Shown here in pieces: positions 62,538 to 64,000 of a stretch of 64,000 bases of DNA. Source of the DNA: Paenibacillus sp. UNC499MF (lineage in GTDB: Bacteria > Bacillota > Bacilli > Paenibacillales > NBRC-103111); contig NZ_FNVF01000006.1 in NCBI RefSeq assembly GCF_900107975.1, forward strand, positions 124,001 through 188,000. The letters run 5' to 3'. The position numbers and the translations under genes were made by a program. Numbering within the stretch: position 1 is the first letter of the stretch; every line of letters starts with the position of its first letter. The notes beneath the pieces are model-generated. The model ran no database searches and was not told the origin of the DNA. It saw only the letters and a list, made by a program, of their open reading frames with translations.

Positions 62538-64000
62538 GGGCGGTTTAGCAGACCTGTCAGGGAATCTGCGGGAAGAGGGCGGCTGAAATAATAGCCCTGC
62601 CCTTCGTTACAGTTTTCGCCGAGCAGGTACTTATATTGAAGCTCGTTTTCGATGCCTTCGGCGACCACGTCCATGTGGAGGCTGTGTGCCAGCGAGATGA
62701 TGGCGGACGCGATCCGTTTCCCGTTCAAATCCCGGTTAATGTCTTCAATGAACGCCCGGTCTATTTTTACTTTATCGAAAGGATATTCACGCAAATAGTT
62801 CAGGGAGGTGTATCCTGTCCCGAAATCGTCGATAGAAATGCAAATCCCCGCCTCTTTAAGTTTCAGCAAACTTTCCTTGATCGCATGGACATCGTCCAGC
62901 AGAACGCTCTCCGTAATTTCAAGTTCGATCCGGGCAGGTTCAAGCTCCGCCTCCTTCATAACCGAAAGAACATGTTCGGCAAAATAAGGCTGCTGAAGCT
63001 GCTTGGTCGATACGTTAACCGCCACTTTGAAGAGATCCGCTCCGGAAGCCTGCCACTTTTTGGCCTGCCTGCAGGCCGTTTGCAGAACCCAGATGCCGAT
63101 GGGCAAAATAAGGCCGCATTCCTCGGCCACCGGAATAAAATCGGCGGGCGGAACGTACCCGAGCCGGGGGTGTTTCCAGCGGATCAGGGCTTCCATCGCA
63201 GTCAGCTTGCCGGTTTTCAAGGACATGATAGGCTGATAAAAAAGCTCCAGCTCGTTTTTGGCCGCCGCCGTTTCCAAATCCCGCTGAATTTGGAGCTTGT
63301 AGGAGGTTCTGAGATCCATTTCTTCCGTGTAGACGGTATAAGCGTCCGTACGAAGCTTCTTGGAGTGGTCCATCGCCGTGTTTGCGTGCCGGATCATATC
63401 TTGAGCATTTTCCCCGCCGCCCCCGCTGAATGCGACTCCTATGCTGGCCGTTAAGGCTACGGAATGCCCATTCACTACAAAAGGTTCCCGCATCCCGTCG
63501 AGGATAAAGCGGATGAGGCGCAGGGCCTCCTCCTGCGGCGTCTCGGGCAGAATGAGGGTAAATTCGTCTCCCGCAAAACGGCTCAATGTATCTGTCAGCC
63601 GCAGATGCCCGCGGATGCGGGCGGCGACAAGAACGAGCAGATCGTCTCCCAGCTGGTGACCGTACGAATCGTTAATTCTCCGGAACTGGTTCAAGTTCAT
63701 GGAGAGGACGGCAAAAGGAAGACGTCCGTCTCTGGAGAAACGGATCGTCTGCTCCAGCCGGTCTTCAAACAGCTTGCGGCTCAGCAGGCCGGTAACCGGA
63801 TCGGCATAGGCGAACTCCTCCAACTGCGGGACTGCTGCAGTCTGAACGCTCGTATCCCGGGCGATTCCGTAGGTGCCGATGAGCAATCCGTTCATCTTTA
63901 CCGGAAAATGTGCCACATTTACGGAAATTTTATCCCCGTCTTTACGAATGATCCGCAGGTCTGCGCTTCCCGAAATTCCGCGTTTTGCGTCGTCGAAACG
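62534..64000 (-). CDS. PAS-GGDEF-EAL protein (5' part outside window)
   Basis: The minus-strand frame is open to the right edge, so the N-terminus is missing. The visible part starts in a PAS domain end (LRIIRKDGDKISVNVAHFPV), then a GGDEF domain whose motif is degenerate (RFAGDEF) although the I site RLTD is kept, then a complete EAL domain. The EAL domain retains the key segments EALIRWKHP, NVSTKQL, EITESVLL, DDFGTGYTSL and KIDRAFI. The likely net activity is cyclic-di-GMP phosphodiesterase, with the GGDEF part possibly regulatory. It is translationally coupled to the cyclase at 60990-62537, giving a make-and-break pair. Confidence 0.9.
   Translation of the reverse strand, partial: RFDDAKRGISGSADLRIIRKDGDKISVNVAHFPVKMNGLLIGTYGIARDTSVQTAAVPQLEEFAYADPVTGLLSRKLFEDRLEQTIRFSRDGRLPFAVLSMNLNQFRRINDSYGHQLGDDLLVLVAARIRGHLRLTDTLSRFAGDEFTLILPETPQEEALRLIRFILDGMREPFVVNGHSVALTASIGVAFSGGGGENAQDMIRHANTAMDHSKKLRTDAYTVYTEEMDLRTSYKLQIQRDLETAAAKNELELFYQPIMSLKTGKLTAMEALIRWKHPRLGYVPPADFIPVAEECGLILPIGIWVLQTACRQAKKWQASGADLFKVAVNVSTKQLQQPYFAEHVLSVMKEAELEPARIELEITESVLLDDVHAIKESLLKLKEAGICISIDDFGTGYTSLNYLREYPFDKVKIDRAFIEDINRDLNGKRIASAIISLAHSLHMDVVAEGIENELQYKYLLGENCNEGQGYYFSRPLPADSLTGLLNRP

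Overview
The window looks like chromosome from a Paenibacillus or a close relative (inference). The supporting signs are a moderately high G+C Bacillota style, strong GGAGG ribosome sites with GTG and TTG starts, a KGG-repeat stress protein, and a Dab-containing lipopeptide assembly line of the kind common in that genus. I saw no rRNA, tRNA, CRISPR array or insertion sequence.

Layout. 1-4200: end of an unknown gene, an ABC exporter pair and an OmpR-type two-component system. 4439-6336: a GsiB-like stress gene with a possible sigma-B promoter, then an MFS efflux gene behind a short leader ORF. 6460-8272: a LysR regulator divergent from a short-chain dehydrogenase. 8590-11410: a tandem GNAT acetyltransferase and a secreted alpha/beta hydrolase. 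11475-14377 (minus strand): a small membrane protein and an ABC-2 exporter. 14831-55029: a 40-kb biosynthetic operon. 55198-64000: an HD hydrolase, a ClpP paralogue (minus), an ECF-like sigma factor, a 92-aa unknown, an ABC-F protein behind an attenuator-like leader, and two coupled cyclic-di-GMP genes on the minus strand.

The main system is the operon ectB-like / type II thioesterase / trans-acting acyltransferase / four megasynthases / MFS exporter. The first megasynthase starts like iturin-family MycA/ItuA (acyl ligase-ACP-KS-ACP-aminotransferase), so it should build a beta-amino fatty acid. The peptide part is not iturin. Hand-read A-domain codes give Gly - Dab (or Orn) - D-Ser - Ser - Gly - aromatic (Phe-like) - Val. 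The ectB-like first gene would supply Dab, which agrees with the Dab code. Three features are unusual. A module between the aminotransferase and the Gly module has lost the main half of its A domain. The epimerase-like domain after the Gly module has lost its catalytic His, which is harmless for an achiral residue. The last synthetase ends in a divergent condensation-like domain instead of a thioesterase, so release or cyclisation probably follows a different route from iturin.

Other points of interest are a six-copy 42-bp in-frame minisatellite in the ABC-F gene, a terminator placed between a leader ORF and that same gene, and competing hairpins in front of the MFS gene. All substrate and function calls come from reading motifs by eye; no database search was possible.
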